Part shown: positions 1 to 6,788 of the stretch, piece after piece | Layout of the letters: every line of letters begins with the position of its first letter | Numbering within the stretch: position 1 is the first letter of the stretch | Assembly (NCBI RefSeq): GCF_000973725.1 | Contig: NZ_CP009621.1 | Span: 1,679,501 to 1,743,500, forward strand | Direction of reading: 5' to 3' | DNA from: Pontibacter korlensis | GTDB lineage: Bacteria; Bacteroidota; Bacteroidia; Cytophagales; Hymenobacteraceae | Length of the DNA stretch: 64,000 bases | Program-made: the position numbers and the translations under genes | Notes under the pieces: generated by a model | The model's input: the letters and a program-made list of their open reading frames with translations, nothing else | Databases searched by the model: none | What the model was told of the DNA's origin: nothing

Positions 1-1
1 G

Positions 2-961
2 AATATCGAAACAACAGAGGAGGAGATAGAGCAGGTGCTGCACCTGATTCAGAGTTTCGACCCTGCAGGTATTGCCGCCCGTGATTTGCCGGAGTGCCTT
101 TTGCTGCAGCTGGAGCGCCGTGAACAGGATGCTACTACCGTACTGGCTGAGCGCATCATCAGGCAGGCCTTTGACGAGTTCACGAAAAAGCATTACCAGA
201 AAATCCTGTCCAAGTTTAACGTGACGGAGGATGACCTGAAGAAAGCTGTGGACCTGATAACAAGGTTGAACCCAAAGCCAGGCGGTTCTGGTGCCGGTAT
301 TGCGCGCGTGCAGTACATTATCCCCGACTTTATACTTACCAACAATAATGGCCAGCTGGAGCTGTCGCTTAACTCCCGCAACGCCCCAGACTTGCGCATC
401 AGCCGCTCTTACGCTGATATGTTCGATGCCTATGACAAGTCGGACAAAAAGGACAAGAAGCTGAAGGAGACAGTAGCCTTTGTAAAGCAGAAGCTGGACG
501 CAGCCAAGTGGTTTATAGATGCCATTCGCCAGCGCCAGAACACGCTGCTGCGCACCATGGAGGCTATCATAAAGTACCAGCACGACTTCTTTCTGGAAGG
601 CGATGAAAGCGAGCTGCGCCCGATGATCCTAAAAGACATTGCCGAGGAGATTGGTATGGACATTTCCACGGTTAGCCGTGTAGCCAACAGCAAAGCCGTA
701 CAGACAGAATTCGGAATCTACCCGCTCAAGTATTTTTTCTCAGAGGGTATCGCCACTGACTCTGGCGAGGATGCTAGTAGCCGTGAGGTGAAGCATATCC
801 TGAAAGAAATCATCGATAATGAAGATAAGCGTAAGCCGCTTTCCGATGAGAAAATAGAGAAGATGCTGAACGAAAAAGGCTACAACATTGCCCGCCGCAC
901 GGTGGCCAAGTACCGTGAGCAATTGAATATTCCGGTAGCACGCCTGCGTAAGGAGTTGTAA
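2..961 (+). CDS. rpoN: RNA polymerase sigma-54 factor, C-terminal part (5' end outside window)
   Basis: Sigma-54 directs core RNA polymerase to -24/-12 promoters that need an AAA+ activator. The reading frame is open from base 2, so this is the 3' part of a longer gene; the GTG at 35 is only an internal codon. The fragment holds the core-binding region, a helix-turn-helix (IAEEIGMDISTVSRVANSKA, about 654-705) and, near the end, the diagnostic RpoN box ARRTVAKYRE that reads the -24 element. The terminal residues PVARLRKEL are typical of the family. The next gene starts 141 bp later. Identification is firm; the missing N-terminus contains the activator-interacting region. Confidence 0.95.
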   Translation, partial: NIETTEEEIEQVLHLIQSFDPAGIAARDLPECLLLQLERREQDATTVLAERIIRQAFDEFTKKHYQKILSKFNVTEDDLKKAVDLITRLNPKPGGSGAGIARVQYIIPDFILTNNNGQLELSLNSRNAPDLRISRSYADMFDAYDKSDKKDKKLKETVAFVKQKLDAAKWFIDAIRQRQNTLLRTMEAIIKYQHDFFLEGDESELRPMILKDIAEEIGMDISTVSRVANSKAVQTEFGIYPLKYFFSEGIATDSGEDASSREVKHILKEIIDNEDKRKPLSDEKIEKMLNEKGYNIARRTVAKYREQLNIPVARLRKEL

Positions 962-1102
962 TCTCTTATTTCAAAGTATAAATTAGCTTTCCCCTGTGCA
1001 TCGGCAGCGCATAAACTGTGCACTGCTATGCCTTTGTTCCCCTGTTTCTAACCGAAGTATTGGCTGCTACCGTACACCCGGGAGTGAACAAACAAATCAA
1101 CA

Positions 1103-2086
1103 ATGAAGATATCATTTGAGGAGCTCAAGGCGCAGTTCAGGAAAGTACTGCTAAACGTAGGCTTTGCTGACAACAAGGCGGAGCTGTGTGCCAGGATCTT
1201 TGCGGAGAACAGCAGGGATGGCGTGTACTCCCACGGACTAAACCGTTTCCCGGTGTTTGTGGATTTGGTAAAAGAAGGTTTGGTGAAAGCAGATGCCGAG
1301 CCTGAAAAGGTAGGGCACAATGGCGTGGTAGAGCAGTGGGATGGTAACTTGGCTCCGGGTATGTATACTGCCACAAAGGCGATGCAGCGGGCTATAGAGC
1401 TGGCAAAAGAGAATGGTATGGGTTGCGTGGCTGTAAGAAACACAAACCACTGGATGCGCGGAGGCACCTATGGCTGGCAGGCTGCAGATGCCGGTTGCAT
1501 TGCTATCTGCTCTACCAACGCCCTTGCCAGTATGCCGCCCTACGGAGGCTCAGAGCCGCGATTGGGAAATAACCCGCTGGTAATAGCCGTGCCACGAAAG
1601 AAGGGGCACATGGTGCAGGACATGGCCATATCGCAGTTCTCCTACGGCAAAATGCAGGAGTATGAGCTAAAAGGAGAAAAGCTGCCATACTATGGTGGCT
1701 ATGATGCCGAGGGCAACCTGACAACTGACCCTGTGGCGATAAAAGAAACTAGCAGCGCATTGCCCATCGGGTTCTGGAAAGGCTCAGGATTGGCACTGAT
1801 GCTGGACGTGCTGGTTGCCTCATTAAGCGGAGGTCGCACAGTTGAGCAAATTTCTGCCGACGGGAAAGAAGCCGGAGTATCGCAGTTTTTCCTGTGCATA
1901 AATGCCGAGAAACTGGATGAGTCTATTCTGGAGAATATCATCAGTTATACCAAGAGCAGTGCAGGCGGTGACCGTGACGGAGAAGTGCGCTATCCAGGAG
2001 AGGGTACTTTAGCCGCCCGGGAAAAGAACAGCAAAGAAGGTATACCTGTAAACGAGGAAATGTGGCAGCAGGTACAGCAACTGTAG
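1103..2086 (+). CDS. yiaK: 3-dehydro-L-gulonate 2-dehydrogenase (YiaK / Ldh_2 family)
   Basis: An NAD(P)H-dependent oxidoreductase of the malate/L-lactate dehydrogenase-2 family, cytoplasmic. The 327 residues align from memory along the whole length with E. coli YiaK, which reduces 2,3-diketo-L-gulonate: the N-terminal stretch GVYSHGLNRFP (about 49-59), the block NHWMRGGTYGWQAAD (about 115-129) and FWKGSGLALMLDVL (about 223-236) are the characteristic signatures. Length matches the family (about 330). No other sugar-acid catabolic genes adjoin it, so the physiological substrate is not shown by context. The ATG at 1103 gives the expected N-terminus. Function is inferred from family; other Ldh_2 substrates remain possible. 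Confidence 0.85.
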   Translation: MKISFEELKAQFRKVLLNVGFADNKAELCARIFAENSRDGVYSHGLNRFPVFVDLVKEGLVKADAEPEKVGHNGVVEQWDGNLAPGMYTATKAMQRAIELAKENGMGCVAVRNTNHWMRGGTYGWQAADAGCIAICSTNALASMPPYGGSEPRLGNNPLVIAVPRKKGHMVQDMAISQFSYGKMQEYELKGEKLPYYGGYDAEGNLTTDPVAIKETSSALPIGFWKGSGLALMLDVLVASLSGGRTVEQISADGKEAGVSQFFLCINAEKLDESILENIISYTKSSAGGDRDGEVRYPGEGTLAAREKNSKEGIPVNEEMWQQVQQL

Positions 2087-2141
2087 GTTTCTCCTAAGAT
2101 TAAACTTTGGCAGGGGCAGAGCAGGTAATGTTTATACTTTA

Positions 2142-2786
2142 TTACAATAATTGTAGTGCCTCAGCAACAGGAGTTTCCCCTGAAACCAGGTCGAAGGAGC
2201 GTCGGAAGGCTTTTTCTTCAGTTAGGCTCCGGATAATGACTGCAGCAACATCCTCTCTAGGGATGGAGCCTCTCTCCAAGTCCTCAGCAACCTTTACTTT
2301 ACCAGTGGCTGGTTCATTAAGTAGTCCGCCGGGCCTTACGATAGTATAGTTCAGGCTGCTTGCCTCCAGAACCTTATCAGCATAGTGCTTGGCTACAAAG
2401 TAAGGCTTAAGTTCTTCGCTCCAGTTTTCACGGCGATGAGCCTGTATGGCACTCACCATGATGAAGCGCTTGATACCTGCCTTCTCGGCAGCCTCAACAG
2501 CTTTGGCGGCACCATCCAGGTCGATGAGCAGTGTCTTGTCATAGCCCGTGCTACCTCCGGAACCAGCACTGAATACTACGGCATCGCAACCTTCCATAGC
2601 TTTTGCCAGCTCGTCTACAGAGCCTTCCAGGTTGGCCAATACTGCCTCAATGCCCCTTTTCTGAAGCTCCTGTGCCTGTTCTTCTTTGCGAACCATGGCG
2701 CGAAGGCTGTGCAGGTCGTTGTCTTGCAACATGTCTACTATATGCTGGCCTACCTGGCCATTGGCACCAATCAACAATACTTTCAT
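2142..2786 (-). CDS. NAD(P)-binding atypical SDR oxidoreductase
   Basis: A 214-residue Rossmann-fold protein of the atypical short-chain dehydrogenase group (NAD(P)-binding, YwnB/HSCARG-like). It opens with the dinucleotide motif GANGQVGQHI (residues 7-16), and has the central stretch VVFSAGSGGSTGYDK and the later IVRPGGLLNEP typical of this subgroup. The canonical YxxxK pair is not evident in the classical position, as is usual for atypical SDRs. It is convergent with the upstream dehydrogenase and no operon partner is visible. It could be a flavin/NADPH-sensing or quinone-type reductase; the substrate is unknown. Confidence 0.8.
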   Translation of the reverse strand: MKVLLIGANGQVGQHIVDMLQDNDLHSLRAMVRKEEQAQELQKRGIEAVLANLEGSVDELAKAMEGCDAVVFSAGSGGSTGYDKTLLIDLDGAAKAVEAAEKAGIKRFIMVSAIQAHRRENWSEELKPYFVAKHYADKVLEASSLNYTIVRPGGLLNEPATGKVKVAEDLERGSIPREDVAAVIIRSLTEEKAFRRSFDLVSGETPVAEALQLL

Positions 2787-2992
2787 ATCTAAGTGTATTT
2801 CTTTTTGGTATGACTGTTTAACTAAGCTACTTTATTCTGAACAGGAGGGAGGATTAAATGTTATTGCCAGGCAAACATCAGTAGATAAATCTGCTGGATG
2901 ATATCCTGTTTAAAACATATAAAAAATGGATATTGCCGTTTGTAATCTTTTGGTAAAACCCGTAGTACGATTTAAAAACATAATACTTTAAA

Positions 2993-3613
2993 GTGAACCG
3001 TTCGCTCGCGAAAACACTATCGGTGGTGTTTCACCCGCTGTTGTTGCCCACCTACCTTTTTGCAGTTATACTCTATTATATGCCAGCTTCCACGCTTACG
3101 CTGCCGCTGCGTGTGCGCTGGATCGTTCTGGCTATGATCTTCTTTACCACTTTTATTATACCTGCTGTAGCTGCTTTAGCTATGGTACGGCTTGGCTACC
3201 TCGACTCTATGGAGATGGATAGGCGTGAGCAGCGCGGATTTCCCTTGCTGTTTACCGGCGTATGCTACGCAGCCACCTCTTACCTGTTTTACCGCGAGCA
3301 AGCGTATGATGCTGTGTTCTATTTCGTGATGGGTATTATCGCCGCCTCTGTTTTTCTGGCTTTTGCCATCTCGCAGTTCTGGAAGATTAGCGCGCATAGT
3401 ATAGGTATGGGCGGGTGCCTGGGACTGCTACTGGTGCTTAACAAGCTGGCTCCCGACGCAATGCTTATTTTCCCGATAGCTGTTGCCATCTTTCTGACAG
3501 GAGCAGTTATGTCGGCCCGTCTGGCGTTACATGCTCATACTCCGGCAGAGGTTTATGCAGGTTTTGGTAGTGGCTTACTGCTAGCATTAGCTTCGTCGGT
3601 GGCTTTGCAATAA
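2993..3613 (+). CDS. multi-pass membrane protein, PAP2-phosphatase-like C-terminus
   Basis: A 206-residue hydrophobic protein with about five or six membrane segments (around 10-30, 42-66, 80-97, 106-128, 132-150 and 155-178). The C-terminal part SARLALHAHTPAEVYAGF resembles the last two motifs of PAP2 acid phosphatases (SR...H...D) with Glu in place of Asp, followed by a final hydrophobic helix. It is shorter than ordinary PAP2 enzymes and the first motif (KxxxxxxRP) is not seen, so it may be a degenerate or non-catalytic relative. The start is GTG at 2993. Resemblance is by eye only. Confidence 0.6.
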   Translation: MNRSLAKTLSVVFHPLLLPTYLFAVILYYMPASTLTLPLRVRWIVLAMIFFTTFIIPAVAALAMVRLGYLDSMEMDRREQRGFPLLFTGVCYAATSYLFYREQAYDAVFYFVMGIIAASVFLAFAISQFWKISAHSIGMGGCLGLLLVLNKLAPDAMLIFPIAVAIFLTGAVMSARLALHAHTPAEVYAGFGSGLLLALASSVALQ

Positions 3614-3743
3614 GTGCATCAGGTACAGGTCAGTAGCTTGTAAGGTAGCTTCAGTTTCTTTACTTAAAAATTACAAACCTACACTCTGCCACATCCCCGC
3701 TATACTTAAAAGCGGCAAGAACGATAGCCTTGCACCAGTCAAT

Positions 3744-3761
3744 CAAGTATAAATATACTTG
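3744..3761. promoter_or_regulatory. perfect 8-bp inverted repeat of the AAGTATA motif
   Basis: Two copies of CAAGTATA face each other across two A bases, 29 bp upstream of the ATG at 3791. The half-site is the 7-mer that is abundant across this window. It may be a binding site or simply the chance meeting of two common motifs. Confidence 0.35.
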
Positions 3762-3790
3762 GTTAAGTTATATTGATTTACAAGGTAATT

Positions 3791-4507
3791 ATGGTGCGCA
3801 AAATTCTTATTCCGTTGCTGTGTTGCCTGCTGTTGCTAGCGGTGCCAACCAAGGCGCAAACCAACTGCGCCGACTATCAGTTGCTGCGCGATAATGCAGC
3901 CTATGAGCTTCTGACCTACGACAAAAAAGATCGGCAGACCGGACGCGTTATGTATAATGTGAAGGCGATAAACCGCACCGGTGGAAAAGTGGAGGCAACC
4001 ATACACAGCCGGATTTTTGACGATAAGGGGCAATTGGCTACGGAGGGTGATTTTGTAGTTGGCTGCGAGGACGGCGCTATCTGGATGGACATGCGCTCAC
4101 TGCTGAACCCGGGCATGATGGAAAGTCAGAATAACATGGAGATGACCATGGAGGGCGACAAAATGCTGTATCCAAGCAATTTGCAGGCAGGGCAGAAGCT
4201 AGAAGACGGTACCATGACCATGGAAATGAAAGATAAGAGCAGCGGTCAGAGCATGATGACGATGGTGATGAAAGTTATGAACCGCACAGTGGAAGGCAAA
4301 GAAAGTATAAAAGTGCCTGCAGGCACTTACGATAGCTACAAGATCCGGCAAAGCACCGAAATGGAGAATCGTGCCATGGGTATGAAGATGCCTGGCATGC
4401 GCATTGAAACTGTAGAATATTATGTGCCCCAAATTGGTAGTGTACGATCAGAAACTTACCGCAATGGCAAACTGCAGTCTTACACGGTTCTGAGCAAAAT
4501 CGAGTAA
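3791..4507 (+). CDS. secreted protein, TapB/DUF3108-like
   Basis: The ATG at 3791 is chosen because it begins a clean signal peptide (MVRKILIPLLCCLLLLAVP, cleavage near KAQ-TN); an in-frame TTG at 3773 would only add six residues. The mature protein of about 215 residues has a beta-rich, methionine-heavy middle and ends in VEYYVPQIGSVRSETYRNG, a pattern I associate with DUF3108/TapB-like periplasmic proteins of Bacteroidota. Function is unknown. It is convergent with the next gene, with a shared hairpin between them. Confidence 0.65.
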   Translation: MVRKILIPLLCCLLLLAVPTKAQTNCADYQLLRDNAAYELLTYDKKDRQTGRVMYNVKAINRTGGKVEATIHSRIFDDKGQLATEGDFVVGCEDGAIWMDMRSLLNPGMMESQNNMEMTMEGDKMLYPSNLQAGQKLEDGTMTMEMKDKSSGQSMMTMVMKVMNRTVEGKESIKVPAGTYDSYKIRQSTEMENRAMGMKMPGMRIETVEYYVPQIGSVRSETYRNGKLQSYTVLSKIE

Positions 4508-4532
4508 AAACAGGCTTTGTCCGTTGTTCACG

Positions 4533-4566
4533 AAGCGCCACCTCCTTTTACTTGGAGGTGGCGCTT
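4533..4566. terminator. bidirectional intrinsic terminator
   Basis: A perfect 13-bp stem (AAGCGCCACCTCC with its complement) and an 8-base loop lie between two convergent genes, with T-rich sequence following on the plus side and A-rich sequence on the other. Confidence 0.8.
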
Positions 4567-4585
4567 TATACTTGTATAGGCTGTG

Positions 4586-5272
4586 TTAAAAAGAATAACC
4601 CACAGATATGTTTAACTGCGGCGACGGTACTATAAAGATGGCCGAGTTATCTTCCGCTACCAATGTATGGCCTATGATATTTTCGGTTAGTAAGTCGCCG
4701 GCACCTTTGGCAAGTGCGTACTTCAGGCGTGCTCCCAAGGCCCCAGACACCTCCATCGTTAGCTGCTTGCCTAGCAAGAACTGGCCTCCAAGTTGGTAGC
4801 TGAGTTCAAGCGAGTTTTGGTAGAGGCGGCCAACAAACTGGTAGTCGGGGTCAGCAGGATCTTGCATGGGGCGGTCGAACACGTTCTCTTCAAAAGCCAT
4901 GAAACGGTACCCAAAGAGTGGCCCGTGGAAGAAACCAAATGGTACCCCATCCTGCTTCTTAGAAGTATAGTAGCGCTGGCTCATGCGTACATGCACGCCT
5001 CCTACCTTTACTCCCTCAGGCAAAAAGTCATCGCTCTTCAGATAGCCTTGGTACACATAGCTCAGGCCAAACTCGTTGGAGATATAGTTTGAGCGCATCT
5101 TTTCATAAGAAATGTAAACCTCGCCTACCTGAAGCGGGTGCAGCTTCAGAATGCGGTCGTGCTTGGGGTTTATTATGAGCCCCTCGTTAGTGTCTTGTGC
5201 CAGGGTGTGGCTGAGCGGCAGCACCAGCAATGCCAGCCCAAGTAAAGCGGAAACATACTTGCATTTTTTCAT
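4586..5272 (-). CDS. hypothetical secreted / outer-membrane protein
   Basis: A 228-residue protein with a signal peptide (MKKCKYVSALLGLALLVLPL, cleavage near TLAQ-D). The mature part alternates aromatic and polar residues and ends in PSPQLNISVGYSF; a terminal aromatic after alternating residues suggests an outer-membrane beta-barrel. I do not recognise the family. It stands alone, convergent with the preceding gene and divergent from the DUF4142 pair. Confidence 0.6.
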   Translation of the reverse strand: MKKCKYVSALLGLALLVLPLSHTLAQDTNEGLIINPKHDRILKLHPLQVGEVYISYEKMRSNYISNEFGLSYVYQGYLKSDDFLPEGVKVGGVHVRMSQRYYTSKKQDGVPFGFFHGPLFGYRFMAFEENVFDRPMQDPADPDYQFVGRLYQNSLELSYQLGGQFLLGKQLTMEVSGALGARLKYALAKGAGDLLTENIIGHTLVAEDNSAIFIVPSPQLNISVGYSF

Positions 5273-5493
5273 TTTTATGCTTGCTTATTTGTGCCTGATA
5301 GAGGGAAAGGAGAGCGGTATTAATGCTTTACATCTTCTGATAAAATTTGTTACAGCCAAAGCCACAGATTGTTAGCAGCGGTCTGTTATACTGGCTCTAC
5401 AGGCTACTAGAGCGGCTTTTGATAACTCCAATGTGTAGGTGGCGTATACAAAATCGATTAAAAGATCTATGCATAACTTAATAAAGTAAAACT

Positions 5494-6078
5494 ATGAAAA
5501 AGATTATTTCAACAGGTATGTTGGCCGGTGCCTTTCTATTTGGTATCGTGTCATGTAACCAACAGCAGGGTGCGGTAGAAGAAGCACAGGAGGTGAACGA
5601 GCAGCAGGCTCAGAACACTGGTATGGAAGATCAAATGACGAATATCTCTGACTTCATGACTAAAGCTGCCAGCAACAGCATGTTGGAAGTAGAGGCAGGC
5701 CGCCTTGCTCAGGATAGAGCCCAGAACCAGCAGGTTAAGGAATATGGTAAAATGATGGTGGCTGACCACACCAAGGCAAATGAGCAAATGAAACAGCTGG
5801 CACAGCAGAAAAACGTTACACTGCCAGATAGCTTAGGCCAGGATCATAAGGATCAGCTGCAAAGCCTGCAGGATAAAAAAGGCAGGGAGTTCGATCAGGA
5901 ATATATGGACTTGATGGTTAGCTCACACGAGGAGGCAGTTACTTTATTTGAAGATGCCTCTAATAACATACAAGACGCAGAGGTGAAAAGCTTTGCTACT
6001 ACCACACTACCTAAGCTGCGAGAGCACCTGGATCGTGCGAACCAGATCGACAGCACGATGCAACAAAAACAGCAGTAA
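5494..6078 (+). CDS. DUF4142 lipoprotein (first of a tandem pair)
   Basis: A 194-residue lipoprotein: signal peptide with lipobox GIVSC, Cys at about 21, then a Gln-rich linker and a four-helix DUF4142 domain (about 50-185; ferritin-like/DUF305-like fold). Characteristic pieces are SNSMLEVEAGRLAQDRAQN, KEYGKMMVADHTKAN and LPKLREHLDRA. Members of DUF4142 are periplasmic and often stress-associated; biochemical function is not established. The next gene is a paralogue on the same strand, 84 bp downstream, with a hairpin between. Confidence 0.85.
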   Translation: MKKIISTGMLAGAFLFGIVSCNQQQGAVEEAQEVNEQQAQNTGMEDQMTNISDFMTKAASNSMLEVEAGRLAQDRAQNQQVKEYGKMMVADHTKANEQMKQLAQQKNVTLPDSLGQDHKDQLQSLQDKKGREFDQEYMDLMVSSHEEAVTLFEDASNNIQDAEVKSFATTTLPKLREHLDRANQIDSTMQQKQQ

Positions 6079-6103
6079 CAATACGGCTTGCAAAGCAGGT
6101 TTT

Positions 6104-6143
6104 TATAAAGCATCTGCAAATCTTATCTTGCAGATGCTTTATA
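6104..6143 (+). terminator. intrinsic terminator between DUF4142 paralogues
   Basis: A 16-bp stem around GCATCTGCAA with an 8-base loop follows the first DUF4142 gene and is followed by CATTTTA. The weak T tract may allow partial read-through into the second gene. Confidence 0.65.
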
Positions 6144-6162
6144 CATTTTAACCTAAACTCAT

Positions 6163-6735
6163 ATGAGAAAGCATATACTAAACGTTTTCGCCCTTTTAGC
6201 TATGGCGCTTGCCACTGCCTGCGGCTCCGATGACAGCATTAACCAGGCTGCAGATCAAAGCGTGCAGCAGTTTGAGGAAGCAGGTGTACAGGAAGACATG
6301 AGAAATGATGCCCTCTTTGCGGCAGAGGCTGCAAGCGCTAGTATGCTGCAGGTGCAGTTAGGCGAAGCCGCCTCAAGTATGGCAGTTAGCCCTGAGGTAC
6401 AGGGGTTGGCGCAGGAAATGGTACAAGCGCACCAGAATATACTCAACGACCTGCGTGATATGGCTAACCAAAGCAACTTTGTACTTCCATCTACCCTTGG
6501 TGATGCGCACCATAAGGTGTACCAGGAGGTAACAGATAAATCAGGCATCTCTTTCGACCTGACTTACCTGAAGCGCATCGTAGACCAGAATGAAAAGCTG
6601 ATTGAGCGTTACGAGGATATGGTGAAGCACGGTAAAGTAATGGAGCTGAAGCAATATGCAAGTAAACAGCTGCCCCTGCTAAGGGAGCATCAGCAGGTAC
6701 TGGAAAAGCTGCAGGACTCGATAGATAACCTGTAA
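6163..6735 (+). CDS. DUF4142 lipoprotein (second of a tandem pair)
   Basis: A 190-residue lipoprotein with lipobox ATAC (Cys at about 20) and a DUF4142 domain (about 45-188). Conserved helical pieces are SASMLQVQLGEAASSMA, AQEMVQAHQNILNDL and QLPLLREHQQVLEKL, parallel to those of the gene before it. The two proteins differ widely in sequence, so the duplication is old or they were acquired separately. The ATG at 6163 gives a proper lipoprotein signal. Function unknown beyond the family description. Confidence 0.85.
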   Translation: MRKHILNVFALLAMALATACGSDDSINQAADQSVQQFEEAGVQEDMRNDALFAAEAASASMLQVQLGEAASSMAVSPEVQGLAQEMVQAHQNILNDLRDMANQSNFVLPSTLGDAHHKVYQEVTDKSGISFDLTYLKRIVDQNEKLIERYEDMVKHGKVMELKQYASKQLPLLREHQQVLEKLQDSIDNL

Positions 6736-6774
6736 CAAAAAGCCCGCTACCATATTTTGGCAGCGGGCTTTTTG
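6736..6774. terminator. bidirectional intrinsic terminator
   Basis: A perfect 13-bp stem CAAAAAGCCCGCT/AGCGGGCTTTTTG with a 13-base loop sits between convergent genes; A and T tracts serve both strands. Confidence 0.9.
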
Positions 6775-6788
6775 TTGTTTATGGATAC

